A DNA stretch of 64,000 bases from Arthrobacter sp. PAMC 25486 (GCF_000785535.1 NZ_CP007595.1:2378439-2442438), one strand, 5' to 3'. Counted from the first letter of the stretch, positions 50,934-60,256 are shown. The notes: generated by a model not told the origin, from the letters alone. Numbers and translations are program-made.

Positions 50934-51505
50934 TTTTTCACCGTCGGGTTGTTGACAGCGTAGTGGAGATGGACGACGCCGTTTCCAAAGTTCCGTTGGT
51001 CCAGCAGTTCCAGCGAGGTGCTAATGCCATCGGGCAGGGCTCGGCTGCCGCCGCCAACGAGGACTGGTGACACCAGCAGGTGGATCTCATCCACCAGCCC
51101 CGCAGTCAGCGCCTGCCCACCCAACTCGGCGCCGCCCACGGACAGGTTGTGGACGGATTCCGCCTTCATGCGGAGGATGGCCTCCGGCTCAAATTTCCGT
51201 TCGATCCGGGTCCGTTCCGTGGCGGGTTTCTCCAGGGTCCGGGAGAATACCACCTTGTCGATCTGGTGCCAGGCGTCCGCGTAGTCCCGAACCACCTTGA
51301 TCAGGTCCGTCCGGGCGTAGAATTCCTCCCACACCATCATGGTTTCGTAGAGCCGGCGGCCGTACAGGTGGGTGCCGATGCCCTGTTCTAGGTCGTTGGC
51401 GAAGGCGTGGACCTCGTCGTCCGGCATAGCCCAGTCAAAGCTGCCGTCGCTGTCATTGATGTAGCCGTCGAGGGACGTCAGTGCTGTGTAGATGAGTTTG
51501 GCCAT
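50930..51505 (-). CDS. Dihydrofolate reductase-like protein (RibD C-terminal domain)
   Basis: 191 residues: LIYTALTSLDGYINDSDGSF at the N-terminus, GRRLYETM and VGGAELGGQALTAGLVDEI follow the pattern of RibD_C/DHFR-like NADPH-dependent reductases common in actinobacteria. It is shorter than riboflavin reductase and lacks the deaminase domain, so a specific role in folate or flavin synthesis is not claimed. It is convergent with the M50 gene. Confidence 0.85.
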   Translation of the reverse strand: MAKLIYTALTSLDGYINDSDGSFDWAMPDDEVHAFANDLEQGIGTHLYGRRLYETMMVWEEFYARTDLIKVVRDYADAWHQIDKVVFSRTLEKPATERTRIERKFEPEAILRMKAESVHNLSVGGAELGGQALTAGLVDEIHLLVSPVLVGGGSRALPDGISTSLELLDQRNFGNGVVHLHYAVNNPTVKN

Positions 51506-51574
51506 GGCCGCAGCCTCCTGCGCTTGGAAGGGTTGACCCCTTCAAGTATTCGCGCATTTGGTGGTCGCCGAAAG

Positions 51575-53998
51575 CTATCTGCCCAGCTTTTTCAGCAGCC
51601 ACTTTACGGCTTGGTCAGTTTGGTTGCCGAACGGGTTTTCATCCACAACGTACGTCCAGGTGGTGGAGCCCCTGCGGATCCCGGCAGCCTCGAGATCCAC
51701 GTGACCGTCGGTGATGTCCAGCGCCTCCACGGTCTCCAGCGCGTTGGCATGGGCGTCCTCGAGGAAACCCTCAAAGGCGCGGATGGTTTCCCTCCGGAAT
51801 TCGTCGAGCGGGTTTTGCCGGCCCAGTGCGCGCAGGTGGATGGCCGCCCGCTGCTCGGACAGCAGGGCCAGGTGGTCGCTCCACAGGGCGTCGAGTTCAA
51901 AGAGCAGAACAACATGGCACACACGTGACAATTCCGCTTCGCCCAGTATCCCGCGCATGGCCACCAGCTTGTTGCCGGCCCGGGCTTCGTCGCCAACGCC
52001 TGTTTCAGAAACACCCCTTCCGGCAAGGCTCTCGTCTACAAGCCCCTCAAGGAGCTCCAGCGCGGCCCCGGGGTTGTGCAGCACCCGGGAGCGTTCGGCC
52101 AGCACCACCCGCCGCTGCCAGGCGATCAGCTCGTTGTATTTCCACGAATTTTGCTGCGTCGTCAACCGTTCCTGTTCGGCCAGCCGCTGTGCCCGGTCGA
52201 GGAGTTTGGACACGCCCGCCTTGGTGACCAATCCGGCGTCGTCCGCTTCATTGGCCACCGAATCGGTGAGTTCCAGGCCGTGCGCCTCCTGCCCGTTCGC
52301 TGCCGGGTCTTCCATGCTGGAGAAGATGATGCTGGCGCCAGGATCTCCCTGCCGCCCGGCGCGGCCCCGCAGCTGCGCATCCAAACGGGGTGAATAAAAG
52401 CGGCCCACAATGATGACCAGCAGCCCACCCAAGGCGGCCACGCCGCTGTGCCCTGCGGGCGTTGCCGGGTTCCCGCCCAGCAGGATGTCGGTGCCGCGCC
52501 CGGCCATCTGGGTGGACACGGTGAGCGTTCCGCGGCGCCCGGCCTGGGCGATGATGTCCGCCTCCGCACTGTCGTTGCGGGCGTTCAGGACCTGGGCGTC
52601 GATGCCTGCGGCCTCCAGCGCTGCGGCGAAACGCTCGGATGTTGCAACGTCGTGGGTGCCGATCAGGACCGGCTGGCCCGTGGCATGGGCCGCATGCGCA
52701 GCCTTGACCACGGCAGCGTCGCGCTGGGCTGCGGTGGCGTAAATCTGCTCCGGGCGGTCCACGCGGATGCACGGCCTGTGGGACTCAACCCGTCCGGCGT
52801 CGAGCTCGTAATGCGTGCGCAGGTATTCCGAAACGGCCACGGCGGTGCCACTCATCCCGGTGACGCTCGTGAAACTTTTGATGAGGTCCCGCACCAAAAG
52901 CTGGTCCAAGACCTCCCCCTGTTCGGTTTTGCGCAGCCCCTCCTTGGTCTCCACCGCCGCCTGCAAACCGTCCGGCCAACGCTGCAGGGCAGCCACCCGA
53001 CCGCGGGAGTCGGAAACAATCTCGGCCTTGCCGTCGCGCACAATGTAGTCGACATCGCGCTGCAGCAGCACCTCCGCATGCAGTGCGGTGTTGATGGAGG
53101 AAAACAGTGGCGTTCCTGCCACGGAATAAAGTTCGACGCCGGGCCAGCTCGCCTCGACCTTGTGGAGACCGGAATCCGTGAGGGAGACGTTCCGTTTGTC
53201 AGCCTCAACCGTGTAGTCGATGCCGGGCCGCAGCGTTTTGACGAAACCGGCCACGTCGACGGCTTGCAGTTCGTTGCGGGCCCGCCCGGCCAGGACCAGC
53301 GGGACCGTGGCCTCGTCGACCAGGACCGAATCGATCTCATCCACGATGCAGACGCCGAATTTCTGCAGGACCTCTTCCTCCGGTTCGGTGCAGCTCCGAT
53401 CCCGCAGCACGTCGAAGCCCAGCTCGTTGACGGAGACGTAGACGATGTCCGCGAGGTACGCCTGTTTTCGGCCCGGCGCCTCCGCTGCTTCGGTGACGGA
53501 TGCGGCCGTGATGCCGAGAGCCTCGAAGAACGGGTCCATCCAGGTGGCGTCCCTGTGGGCCAGGTAGTCGTTGACGGTGAGGACGTGGACGCGGTTTCCT
53601 TGCAGGGCGTGGGCGCCGGCAACCAGCGCACCGACCAGGGTTTTGCCTTCGCCGGTGTCCATTTCCACCACGGTGCCCCGCAGCATGTTGGCGGCGGCGA
53701 GGAGCTGGCTGCCAAAGGGTGTCATGCCCAGGGTTTCCTGCGCCAGGACGTTGGCGGCCGCGAGGTAGTCCTCCAGGTCTGAGTCGTTCCAGGGGGCTGG
53801 GGTTTCGGAATGCCCGCCTGCCACGTCATGGGGCTCGCGGAGGCCGTCCAAGATTTTTCGAGCCTTTGCCGGTGCCCGCCCGTCAGTCTGGAGCGCCTCG
53901 GCCCTGCCGGCTGCGCGGGCGGCAATCTTGTCCAACCCTGCCGTGTCAACAACACCGGGGACGTTGAGCAGCCAGTTCTTGAACTTGTTGATCCGCAT
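51575..53998 (-). CDS. secA2: Accessory preprotein translocase ATPase SecA2
   Basis: An 807-residue SecA-type motor. Visible are Walker A in MDTGEGKTLVG, the DEAD-like VDEIDSVLVDEA, the helicase motif QMAGRGTDILLGG and the helical scaffold domain near the C-terminus with LDALWSDHLALL. It lacks the C-terminal zinc-binding CxCxSGKxxxxCC tail of the housekeeping SecA and is shorter, as are actinobacterial SecA2 proteins that export a small set of substrates without the usual signals. GGAAGAG precedes the ATG. No substrate gene is evident nearby. Confidence 0.9.
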   Translation of the reverse strand: MRINKFKNWLLNVPGVVDTAGLDKIAARAAGRAEALQTDGRAPAKARKILDGLREPHDVAGGHSETPAPWNDSDLEDYLAAANVLAQETLGMTPFGSQLLAAANMLRGTVVEMDTGEGKTLVGALVAGAHALQGNRVHVLTVNDYLAHRDATWMDPFFEALGITAASVTEAAEAPGRKQAYLADIVYVSVNELGFDVLRDRSCTEPEEEVLQKFGVCIVDEIDSVLVDEATVPLVLAGRARNELQAVDVAGFVKTLRPGIDYTVEADKRNVSLTDSGLHKVEASWPGVELYSVAGTPLFSSINTALHAEVLLQRDVDYIVRDGKAEIVSDSRGRVAALQRWPDGLQAAVETKEGLRKTEQGEVLDQLLVRDLIKSFTSVTGMSGTAVAVSEYLRTHYELDAGRVESHRPCIRVDRPEQIYATAAQRDAAVVKAAHAAHATGQPVLIGTHDVATSERFAAALEAAGIDAQVLNARNDSAEADIIAQAGRRGTLTVSTQMAGRGTDILLGGNPATPAGHSGVAALGGLLVIIVGRFYSPRLDAQLRGRAGRQGDPGASIIFSSMEDPAANGQEAHGLELTDSVANEADDAGLVTKAGVSKLLDRAQRLAEQERLTTQQNSWKYNELIAWQRRVVLAERSRVLHNPGAALELLEGLVDESLAGRGVSETGVGDEARAGNKLVAMRGILGEAELSRVCHVVLLFELDALWSDHLALLSEQRAAIHLRALGRQNPLDEFRRETIRAFEGFLEDAHANALETVEALDITDGHVDLEAAGIRRGSTTWTYVVDENPFGNQTDQAVKWLLKKLGR

Positions 53999-54329
53999 GG
54001 ACTCTTCCGTCTCGTCGTGGTGGAACTGCCGGTACTATCCGCATCATATCGAGTCGTGAGATATGGCGACTTAGGCGCGTCTAGGTCGCCATATCTCACG
54101 GCTCGGCGAGTCGCCGGCCGGCGTACTTGCTTAATTTTGCAGCACAGATTGTGTCAGAGGCGGTGACTTAGGCGTGCACGGCCAGCGTCACCACCACAGC
54201 AGCTGACTCTGGGGACCAGGTGGAGACGCGGTCTCGCATCCGCTTCAAGGGCGCGCGCTTGGCATTGACCAGCTCCCCCAATCCAGTAAGGACCTAGCGC
54301 CGGACAAAAGGCGGCTGGCGCTTCAGCCG
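53999..54329. other. 331-bp gap between cyclophilin and secA2
   Basis: It contains the palindrome at 54051-54104 and, at 54170-54180, a second short match to its loop side (GACTTAGGCG). The remainder is unremarkable GC-rich sequence with no supported gene or RNA. Confidence 0.6.
54051..54104. repeat. 24-bp-stem palindrome upstream of secA2 (family C)
   Basis: The left arm 54051-54074 (starts GAGTCGTGAGATATGGCGAC) pairs with 54081-54104 with two mismatches around a six-base loop GCGCGT. It stands 53 bases before the secA2 start, so it may be in the 5' leader or end the cyclophilin transcript. No second full copy was seen in this window. Confidence 0.85.
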
Positions 54330-55013
54330 CTACTTGAAGCGCGCCACACCCAGCACGGCCGGTGCCGCGGGCGGTCCGTCCTGCTGGCCGTTGGATGTTC
54401 CCTGCCCTGCAACCTTTTCCACGGCGTCCAGGCCACTGGTGATCTCGCCGAAGACCGTGTAGCCACCCCCGGCGCCGCTGGGGATGGTGGTGTCGCCGTA
54501 AACGATGAAGAACTGGCTGCCGTTGCTGTTCGGATCGCTGGTGCGGGCCATGGCAAGGGTGCCGCGCTGGTACACATTGTTGGCTGGCGCGTTTTCCACG
54601 GGACCAAACTCGTAGCCCGGTCCACCGGAGCCGGTTCCGGTGGGATCCCCGCACTGCAGGATGTCAAAGCCGCCTGTGGTCAGCCGGTGACACTTGGTGT
54701 CCACAAAGAAGTCGGTCTCCGCCAAGTGAAGGAACGACGCCACCGCCTTCGGGGCTTCGTCGCCAAAGAGGGTCACCCCCAGCTCGGAACCGTTGAAGTC
54801 CATGGTTCCGGTCCACTCGCGGTTCTGCGCAGTTGCCGGGTCCGGCGCCGCCGCGGCAGCCAATGTTTCCTTGTCGCTGCTCTCGCCTAGCTTGGACATC
54901 AACGCAGTCCCTCCCCAGACGAGCAAAACCATCGCCACGACTATCGCGACGATCAGCACCACCATCTTCTTGGAATTGGACGTGGCTGGCTGCGGTGTTT
55001 TGGTGGTGTGCAT
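54330..55013 (-). CDS. Membrane-anchored peptidyl-prolyl isomerase (cyclophilin)
   Basis: 227 residues. A short cytoplasmic head, one membrane anchor (VVLIVAIVVAMVLLVWGGTA), a linker rich in Ala, then an extracytoplasmic cyclophilin domain from about residue 65: APKAVASFLHLA, HRLTTGGFDILQCGDPTGTG, LAMARTSDPNSNGSQFFIVY and YTVFGEITSG. It probably helps fold exported proteins. The ATG at 55013 is preferred to one 14 codons upstream that would overlap the phosphatase gene. Confidence 0.9.
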   Translation of the reverse strand: MHTTKTPQPATSNSKKMVVLIVAIVVAMVLLVWGGTALMSKLGESSDKETLAAAAAPDPATAQNREWTGTMDFNGSELGVTLFGDEAPKAVASFLHLAETDFFVDTKCHRLTTGGFDILQCGDPTGTGSGGPGYEFGPVENAPANNVYQRGTLAMARTSDPNSNGSQFFIVYGDTTIPSGAGGGYTVFGEITSGLDAVEKVAGQGTSNGQQDGPPAAPAVLGVARFK

Positions 55014-55045
55014 GCGGACAAGTCTAGGAGATTTCGTCCGCACCC

Positions 55046-55729
55046 TCAGCGGCACCGCGCAATAACGGCGTCGATCTCCTCCGCTGTCAGCCCATTGGCC
55101 AGCAAAAACGCACGCACATCCAGGCCGCCCACGAATTCTGCCACGGCCTCTCCGCGCCCCTGCACCACCTCGGCCAGCTCCCCCGGCTCCATGTGGCGTT
55201 CATGGGGATGTTTCACGGGCGCCACCAAATGCCATTCATTGATGCCGCGCGTTGCCTGCTCGTCCTCCCGTGCCGCGAGCTCGTCCTGCCCCACCAGCAC
55301 CAACAGCAGCGTGGCAATCAGGCCGGTCCGGTCCCGCCCGGCCGAGCAATGAATCACCACCTTGCCCCGCGCCACCGCCAGTTCCTTGAACACGGCCGCA
55401 ACCCGCTCCGGAAACAGCCGCACCATGTCCGCATACAGCCGGGGATGGTTTAGATAAGGGTGGAAGTGGTCCTGGTAGCGCGGATCGTCCGGGTTCTCCG
55501 TCGGTGAATGCACGACGACGAACCTCGCCAGTGTTTCCCCGGTCACCACCGGGTCGGTCGGCCTGCGCTTGCGCTCCGCGGGGTTCCTCAGGTCGATGAC
55601 AGTGCGCACGCCGTCGTCATGCAGCTGGTCCCAACCGTGCTCGGTGAGCCATTCGCTGCGGCCCATCCGGTAGATGTCGCCGGCGAGGAGGCGGGCGTTG
55701 ACGGCACCTTCCCAGTGCGGGCCGGTCAC
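55046..55729 (-). CDS. Tyrosine-protein phosphatase-like protein
   Basis: 227 residues. The CX5R active site is HCSAGRDRTGLIATLLL. The N-terminal TVIDLRNPAERKRRP is typical of the actinobacterial tyrosine/dual-specificity phosphatase family (Y_phosphatase3). Substrates are unknown. A GTG start overlaps the GNAT stop as GTGA, and cyclophilin follows after 32 bases, so a three-gene transcript is likely. Confidence 0.88.
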   Translation of the reverse strand: MTGPHWEGAVNARLLAGDIYRMGRSEWLTEHGWDQLHDDGVRTVIDLRNPAERKRRPTDPVVTGETLARFVVVHSPTENPDDPRYQDHFHPYLNHPRLYADMVRLFPERVAAVFKELAVARGKVVIHCSAGRDRTGLIATLLLVLVGQDELAAREDEQATRGINEWHLVAPVKHPHERHMEPGELAEVVQGRGEAVAEFVGGLDVRAFLLANGLTAEEIDAVIARCR

Positions 55730-56349
55730 GGCTGCCTGGGGAGCCGTTGTTTGGCCAGCCGGAAATCAAGACCGTTGCGGACCTGCGGCCACTCGGCGGC
55801 CAGAATGGAGAACACAACGGTGTCCCGCAGGGAGCCGTCGGCCAGGCGGCGGTGGGCGCGGAGGACGCCGTCCTGCTTGGCGCCCAGCCGGGCAATGGCC
55901 TCACGGGACTGGGTATTCATCCAGTGGGTGTGGAACTCCACGGCCTCACAACCCAACACGTCAAAGGCATGGCCGAGCAGCAGCCTCTTGCTGTCCGGAT
56001 TTGTCCCCGACCCCTGGGCGCTGGCGGCGTTCCAGGTGGATCCGATGGCCAAACGTGGCACGGCAAGGTCAATGGCATAGTAGCTTGTCAGGCCGATGAT
56101 CTCGCCGGGCTCCCCCGTCAAAGGGTCGTTCTTTCGGGTGGTGAACGACAGCTCGGTCCCGGCGTCCTGCGCAGCCAAGCGGCACTGAATCTCTGCCTCC
56201 ATTGCTTCGGGGCGGGGAACTGTGGTGTACCAAAGGTTCCACAGCTCGCCGTCGGACGCAGCGTTCACGAGGGCATCGTGATGGTCCATGCGCAGCGGTT
56301 CGAGGGTGACGTATTTTCCGGACAGGGTGATGGGCGCAATGGCGGTCAT
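55726..56349 (-). CDS. GNAT acetyltransferase
   Basis: 207 residues of the RimJ/RimL type. It opens ITLSGKYVTLEPLRMDHHDAL and has the acetyl-CoA region STWNAASAQGSGTNPDSKRL with the AVEFHTHWMNTQSREAIARL strand-helix typical of the family. The target is not known. It is the first gene of the unit with the tyrosine phosphatase. The 291-base region upstream is non-coding and contains a large hairpin. Confidence 0.86.
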   Translation of the reverse strand: MTAIAPITLSGKYVTLEPLRMDHHDALVNAASDGELWNLWYTTVPRPEAMEAEIQCRLAAQDAGTELSFTTRKNDPLTGEPGEIIGLTSYYAIDLAVPRLAIGSTWNAASAQGSGTNPDSKRLLLGHAFDVLGCEAVEFHTHWMNTQSREAIARLGAKQDGVLRAHRRLADGSLRDTVVFSILAAEWPQVRNGLDFRLAKQRLPRQP

Positions 56350-56446
56350 GGAAAAACACTATCCGATGCAGCCGTTGCGGCTTCTTGTGTGGCCCCTGAG
56401 TCCCGGCCCTACTGGCAGGGCTGCCCTCGGCGTACGCGCAAGGAAA

Positions 56447-56503
56447 CGGCCCGGCGTGGCGCATACGGTACGGAGGCTTTCGGTATGCGCCTGGTCCGGG
56501 CCG
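56447..56503. repeat. Two-stage hairpin in the GNAT-VOC divergent gap
   Basis: CGGCCCGG (56447-56454) pairs with 56496-56503, and GGCGCATAC (56458-56466) pairs with GTATGCGCC (56483-56491). The stem is interrupted by small bulges and closed by a 16-base loop. Other bits of the 291-base gap repeat related GCGTATACGC-like words. The gap holds no gene that I can support. Confidence 0.65.
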
Positions 56504-56640
56504 GGTCTGGAGCATGTTCCCGGGGTAGTTTCGGGTAGTTTGCGTATACGCGGAGTCGCCCTGCCGCATGCGCATAACCCCAAATGTTTGGCATGGGCCG
56601 GGCTATGGACTCAAGTATCTGTCAGCGGCAGACTGGCTGT

Positions 56641-57075
56641 ATGGGCTACTCACTGCAAATAGTTGTTGATTGCATTAATCCGCATGATCTTGCCGATTGG
56701 TGGGCCGAAACCATGGGATGGCAGGTGGAGCCCTCCGACGAGGCTTTCATCCGGTCCATGGTGGACAAGGGCTTCGCCACGGAAGACCAAACGCTTGTCC
56801 ACCACGGCGTACTTGTGTGGGCACTCGGTTCCGCAATCACACCCGGACCCGATCCCGGACCCGACCGGCCGCGGATACTGTTTCAAACCGCGGACGCTGC
56901 CAAGACCTCCAAGAACCGCATCCACTGGGACGTCCGGCTGGACGGGGATGACAAGGAAACCATCCGCACAAAACTGGAAGCCCGCGGCGCCTCTTTCCTC
57001 TGGGACGCCAGTCAGGGGCCTCATGCCTGGTTCACCATGGCCGACCCCGAAGGCAACGAATTCTGCATCAGTTAG
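56641..57075 (+). CDS. VOC-superfamily (glyoxalase-like) protein
   Basis: 144 residues. Strand-helix pattern of the vicinal-oxygen-chelate fold: LQIVVDCINPHDLADWWAET, then IHWDVRLDGDDKE and WFTMADPEGNEFCI. This is the actinobacterial glyoxalase-like group with one domain. Metal ligands and substrate are not certain. The ATG at 56641 begins directly at the first strand. Earlier in-frame starts add no homology. menB follows. Confidence 0.83.
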   Translation: MGYSLQIVVDCINPHDLADWWAETMGWQVEPSDEAFIRSMVDKGFATEDQTLVHHGVLVWALGSAITPGPDPGPDRPRILFQTADAAKTSKNRIHWDVRLDGDDKETIRTKLEARGASFLWDASQGPHAWFTMADPEGNEFCIS

Positions 57076-57119
57076 GTCCACGAATCCCAGCCCAGCGCCC
57101 GCCAGCTAGAATCACAAGG

Positions 57120-58076
57120 GTGAGCAGCACAACGAATCTTCCCGAGCAGGTATCCGACATCTTCGACCCCACCCGCTGGCGCGTGGTTGAGGGCTTCGAC
57201 TTCACCGACATGACGTACCACCGCCAGGTGGAACGCGGCGAAGACGGCAGCATCGTCAGGGATCTGCCCACCGTCCGCATCGCCTTCAACCGGCCCGAGG
57301 TCCGTAACGCCTTCCGCCCCGGCACGGTCGATGAGCTGTACCGTGCCATGGACCATGCCCGCATGACCCCCGATGTCGCGACCGTGTTGCTGACCGGCAA
57401 CGGCCCCTCCCCCAAGGATGGTGGCCATTCCTTCTGCTCCGGCGGCGACCAGCGCATTCGCGGCCGCGACGGCTACAAGTACGCCGAGGGCGAGACCAAG
57501 GAAACTATCGACCCCGCACGCGCCGGACGCCTCCACATCCTGGAGGTCCAGCGGCTCATGCGCACCATGCCCAAGGTGGTCATCGCCGTCGTCAACGGCT
57601 GGGCAGCAGGCGGCGGGCATTCCCTCCACGTGGTCTCGGACCTGACCATCGCCTCCCGCGAGCACGGCAAGTTCAAGCAGACGGACGCCACTGTCGGAAG
57701 TTTCGACGCCGGCTACGGATCGGCCCTGCTGGCCCGCCAAATCGGGCAAAAGTCGGCAAGGGAAATCTTCTTCCTGGCCCGCGAATATTCAGCCGATGAC
57801 ATGGTCGCCATGGGTGCCGTCAACGAGGCCGTGGCTCACGAGGATTTGGAAAAGGTGGCACTGGAATATGCGGCGGACATTGCCCGCCAGTCCCCGCAGG
57901 CCATTCGCATGCTCAAATTCGCCTTCAACCTGGCCGACGACGGCTTGGCCGGCCAGCAGGTCTTCGCCGGCGAGGCCACACGCTTGGCCTACATGACCGA
58001 TGAGGCTGTGGAGGGCAAGGAAGCGTTCCTGGAAAAACGCGACCCCGACTGGTCCCCCTTCCCGTACTACTTCTAA
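57120..58076 (+). CDS. menB: 1,4-Dihydroxy-2-naphthoyl-CoA synthase
   Basis: A 318-residue crotonase that closes the second ring of the naphthoquinone. Diagnostic stretches are IAFNRPEVRNAFRPGTVDEL, FCSGGDQRIRG, VIAVVNGWAAGGGHSLHVV and the active-site Asp in TVGSFDAGYGSALLARQIG. The GTG start is supported by the homology start and AAGGG upstream. It is longer than E. coli MenB by an N-terminal extension usual in actinobacteria. menE follows after 29 bases. Confidence 0.95.
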   Translation: MSSTTNLPEQVSDIFDPTRWRVVEGFDFTDMTYHRQVERGEDGSIVRDLPTVRIAFNRPEVRNAFRPGTVDELYRAMDHARMTPDVATVLLTGNGPSPKDGGHSFCSGGDQRIRGRDGYKYAEGETKETIDPARAGRLHILEVQRLMRTMPKVVIAVVNGWAAGGGHSLHVVSDLTIASREHGKFKQTDATVGSFDAGYGSALLARQIGQKSAREIFFLAREYSADDMVAMGAVNEAVAHEDLEKVALEYAADIARQSPQAIRMLKFAFNLADDGLAGQQVFAGEATRLAYMTDEAVEGKEAFLEKRDPDWSPFPYYF

Positions 58077-58105
58077 TCCCCCGCAACTCCTATATATAGG
58101 CACCC

Positions 58106-59248
58106 ATGAACATTGAACCCCTGCTCAAGGCACTTTCCGAAGCACTCTCCGGTGAGGGCCCTGCGGTCCAAATCGCCCCCGACGGCAGCTTCACCCTCAT
58201 CCCGGCGACCGAGCTGGGACGCCCGGCCGGAAGCGAAACCGACGTTGCCGCCGTCGTGCTTACCTCGGGGAGCACCGGCACACCCAAGCGGACGCTGCTG
58301 AGTGTGGAGGCGCTGGCGGCGTCGTCGGTGGGCACGGCCATGGCGCTGCAGGGCGAGGGACAGTGGTTGCTCGCGCTGCCCATGAATTACGTGGCCGGAC
58401 TGCAGGTTTTGGTGCGCAGCTTGTTCGCCGGCACGCGGCCCTGGGCCATGGACCTGAGCGGCGGATTCACCCCCGAAGCCTTCACCGAGGCCGCGCTGGA
58501 GCTGACCGACAACACCCGCTTCACCTCGCTCGTGCCCACCCAGCTCACGCGCCTCCTGACCAACCCCAGCGCTGAAACGCTGACCGTGCTGCGCCGCTTC
58601 AACGCGATCCTGCTTGGCGGCGGCCCCATCAACCCCGCCCTGCTTGAGGCCGCGCGCGGTGCCGGGCTGAAGGTCGTCACCACCTACGGCATGTCCGAAA
58701 CCTGCGGCGGCGCCGTATATGACGGCGTCCCTCTCGACGGCGTGCAGCTCGCCATCCGCGACGGCCGAGTCTGGCTCGGCGGCCCGGTGGTGGCGGCCGG
58801 GTACCTGGACGATGCGGAGCTCACTTCCGCATCCTTCTCCGAAGAAGAGCACGACGGCGAGATGGTGCGCTGGTACCAAAGCGGCGACTTGGGCGAGCTG
58901 GACAGTGAGGGACGGCTGCGCGTGCTGGGGCGGGTTGACGATGTCATCATCAGCGGCGGGTTGAAGATTTCCGCCGGTGCCGTCACCGACGGGCTGCACC
59001 GCGTGCCGGGTGTCCGCGAGGCGTTTGTGGTGCCGGTTCCGTCGCAGGAATGGGGACAGCAGGTGGCTGCCATGGTGGTTTCCTCGGGCACCGAGGCGCA
59101 GCTGCTGGCCAGTGCGGCCGAGGTCATGGAGGCCCAGTTGCTGCCCAAGACTGTGGTGTTCGTCTCGGCGCTGCCGCTGCTTGGCAATGGAAAGCCCGAC
59201 AGGGCGGCAATTTTGGCCGCGCTGACCGAGGCCGCACACGCCGCCTAG
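58106..59248 (+). CDS. menE: o-Succinylbenzoate-CoA ligase
   Basis: 380 residues of the adenylate-forming family that activates o-succinylbenzoate before MenB. The phosphate loop is LTSGSTGTPKRTLLS. Other motifs: LLGGGPINPALLEAARGAG, TTYGMSETCGG, the hinge in YQSGDLGEL and the lid lysine in LGNGKPDRAAI. The protein is short for the superfamily because the N-terminal domain is reduced, which is normal for actinobacterial MenE. Between menB and menE stands a perfect 12-bp palindrome (58089-58100). Confidence 0.92.
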   Translation: MNIEPLLKALSEALSGEGPAVQIAPDGSFTLIPATELGRPAGSETDVAAVVLTSGSTGTPKRTLLSVEALAASSVGTAMALQGEGQWLLALPMNYVAGLQVLVRSLFAGTRPWAMDLSGGFTPEAFTEAALELTDNTRFTSLVPTQLTRLLTNPSAETLTVLRRFNAILLGGGPINPALLEAARGAGLKVVTTYGMSETCGGAVYDGVPLDGVQLAIRDGRVWLGGPVVAAGYLDDAELTSASFSEEEHDGEMVRWYQSGDLGELDSEGRLRVLGRVDDVIISGGLKISAGAVTDGLHRVPGVREAFVVPVPSQEWGQQVAAMVVSSGTEAQLLASAAEVMEAQLLPKTVVFVSALPLLGNGKPDRAAILAALTEAAHAA

Positions 59249-59348
59249 CGCCGACAAGCGGCACAATTAATCCTGTGGGCCCGATGCTCGGGCACCAATT
59301 TTATTCAGCTACGAATATTTCATTCAACTGCACATAAGGAGTAACGCT

Positions 59349-60233
59349 GTGGCCACTGTGGGTCAATGGATATCCGGGGCCCGGCTGAGGACCCTGCCCA
59401 TGGCAATTGCCCCCGTGATTATCGGTACCGCGGCGGCCTTTGACATGGGTGGCCTGCACTGGGTCCGTGCCATCTTGGCCGCACTCGTTGCGTTGCTGCT
59501 GCAGGTTGGCGTGAACTACGCCAACGACTACTCCGACGGAATCCGCGGCACCGACGAAGTCCGGGTTGGACCGTTGCGTCTCGTGGGCAGCGGTGTGGCC
59601 CGCCCGCACAACGTGAAGATGGCAGCGTTTGCCGCCTTTGGTCTTGCCATGGTTGCCGGACTGGCACTGGTGATCCTGTCCCAGGCGTGGTGGCTGCTGC
59701 TGGTGGGCGCCGGCGCCGTGTTGGCAGCGTGGGGTTACACGGGAGGCAAGAACCCGTACGGCTACATGGGCCTCGGCGACGTTTTTGTGTTTGTGTTCTT
59801 CGGGCCCGTGGCGACCTTGGGCACCACCTTCACCCAAGCTAGCGGGGTGAGCACGGCGGCAGTCTTGGGTTCAATCTCCACGGGACTGATCGCCGTCGCA
59901 CTTCTGATGGCCAACAATGTCCGCGACATCCCCACGGACACCGAAGTGGGCAAGCGGACACTCGCGGTGCGGCTGGGCGATAAGAATGCGCGGCTCAGTT
60001 ATGTGGTGATGCTGGCGCTGTCGCTGGGGCTGATGATGTTCCTGGTGCCCGAAAATCCGTGGATTCTGCTGGTGCTGTTGCTGGTGCCGTTCATGCTGAT
60101 GCCCAGCTGGCTCATGCTGAAGGGGAAGAAGCGCAAGTCCCTGATTCCCGTATTGCAGCAGACGGGGCTGATCAACCTTGGCTTCAGCGTGCTGTTTGCG
60201 GCGGCCATGGTGCTGCCCGCGCTGCGACTGTAA
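59349..60233 (+). CDS. menA: 1,4-Dihydroxy-2-naphthoate polyprenyltransferase
   Basis: A 294-residue UbiA-family integral membrane prenyltransferase that attaches the isoprenoid tail. The two Asp-rich sites are NYANDYSDGIRGTD (first) and NNVRDIPTDTEVGKRTLAVR (second), which bind the prenyl diphosphate through Mg. About nine membrane helices are visible. GTG start with AAGGAG in front. It lies 100 bases after menE and is followed by a convergent DUF4229 gene. Confidence 0.94.
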   Translation: MATVGQWISGARLRTLPMAIAPVIIGTAAAFDMGGLHWVRAILAALVALLLQVGVNYANDYSDGIRGTDEVRVGPLRLVGSGVARPHNVKMAAFAAFGLAMVAGLALVILSQAWWLLLVGAGAVLAAWGYTGGKNPYGYMGLGDVFVFVFFGPVATLGTTFTQASGVSTAAVLGSISTGLIAVALLMANNVRDIPTDTEVGKRTLAVRLGDKNARLSYVVMLALSLGLMMFLVPENPWILLVLLLVPFMLMPSWLMLKGKKRKSLIPVLQQTGLINLGFSVLFAAAMVLPALRL

Positions 60234-60256
60234 CTGCGCGGCCGCAGCGGGGCCGG

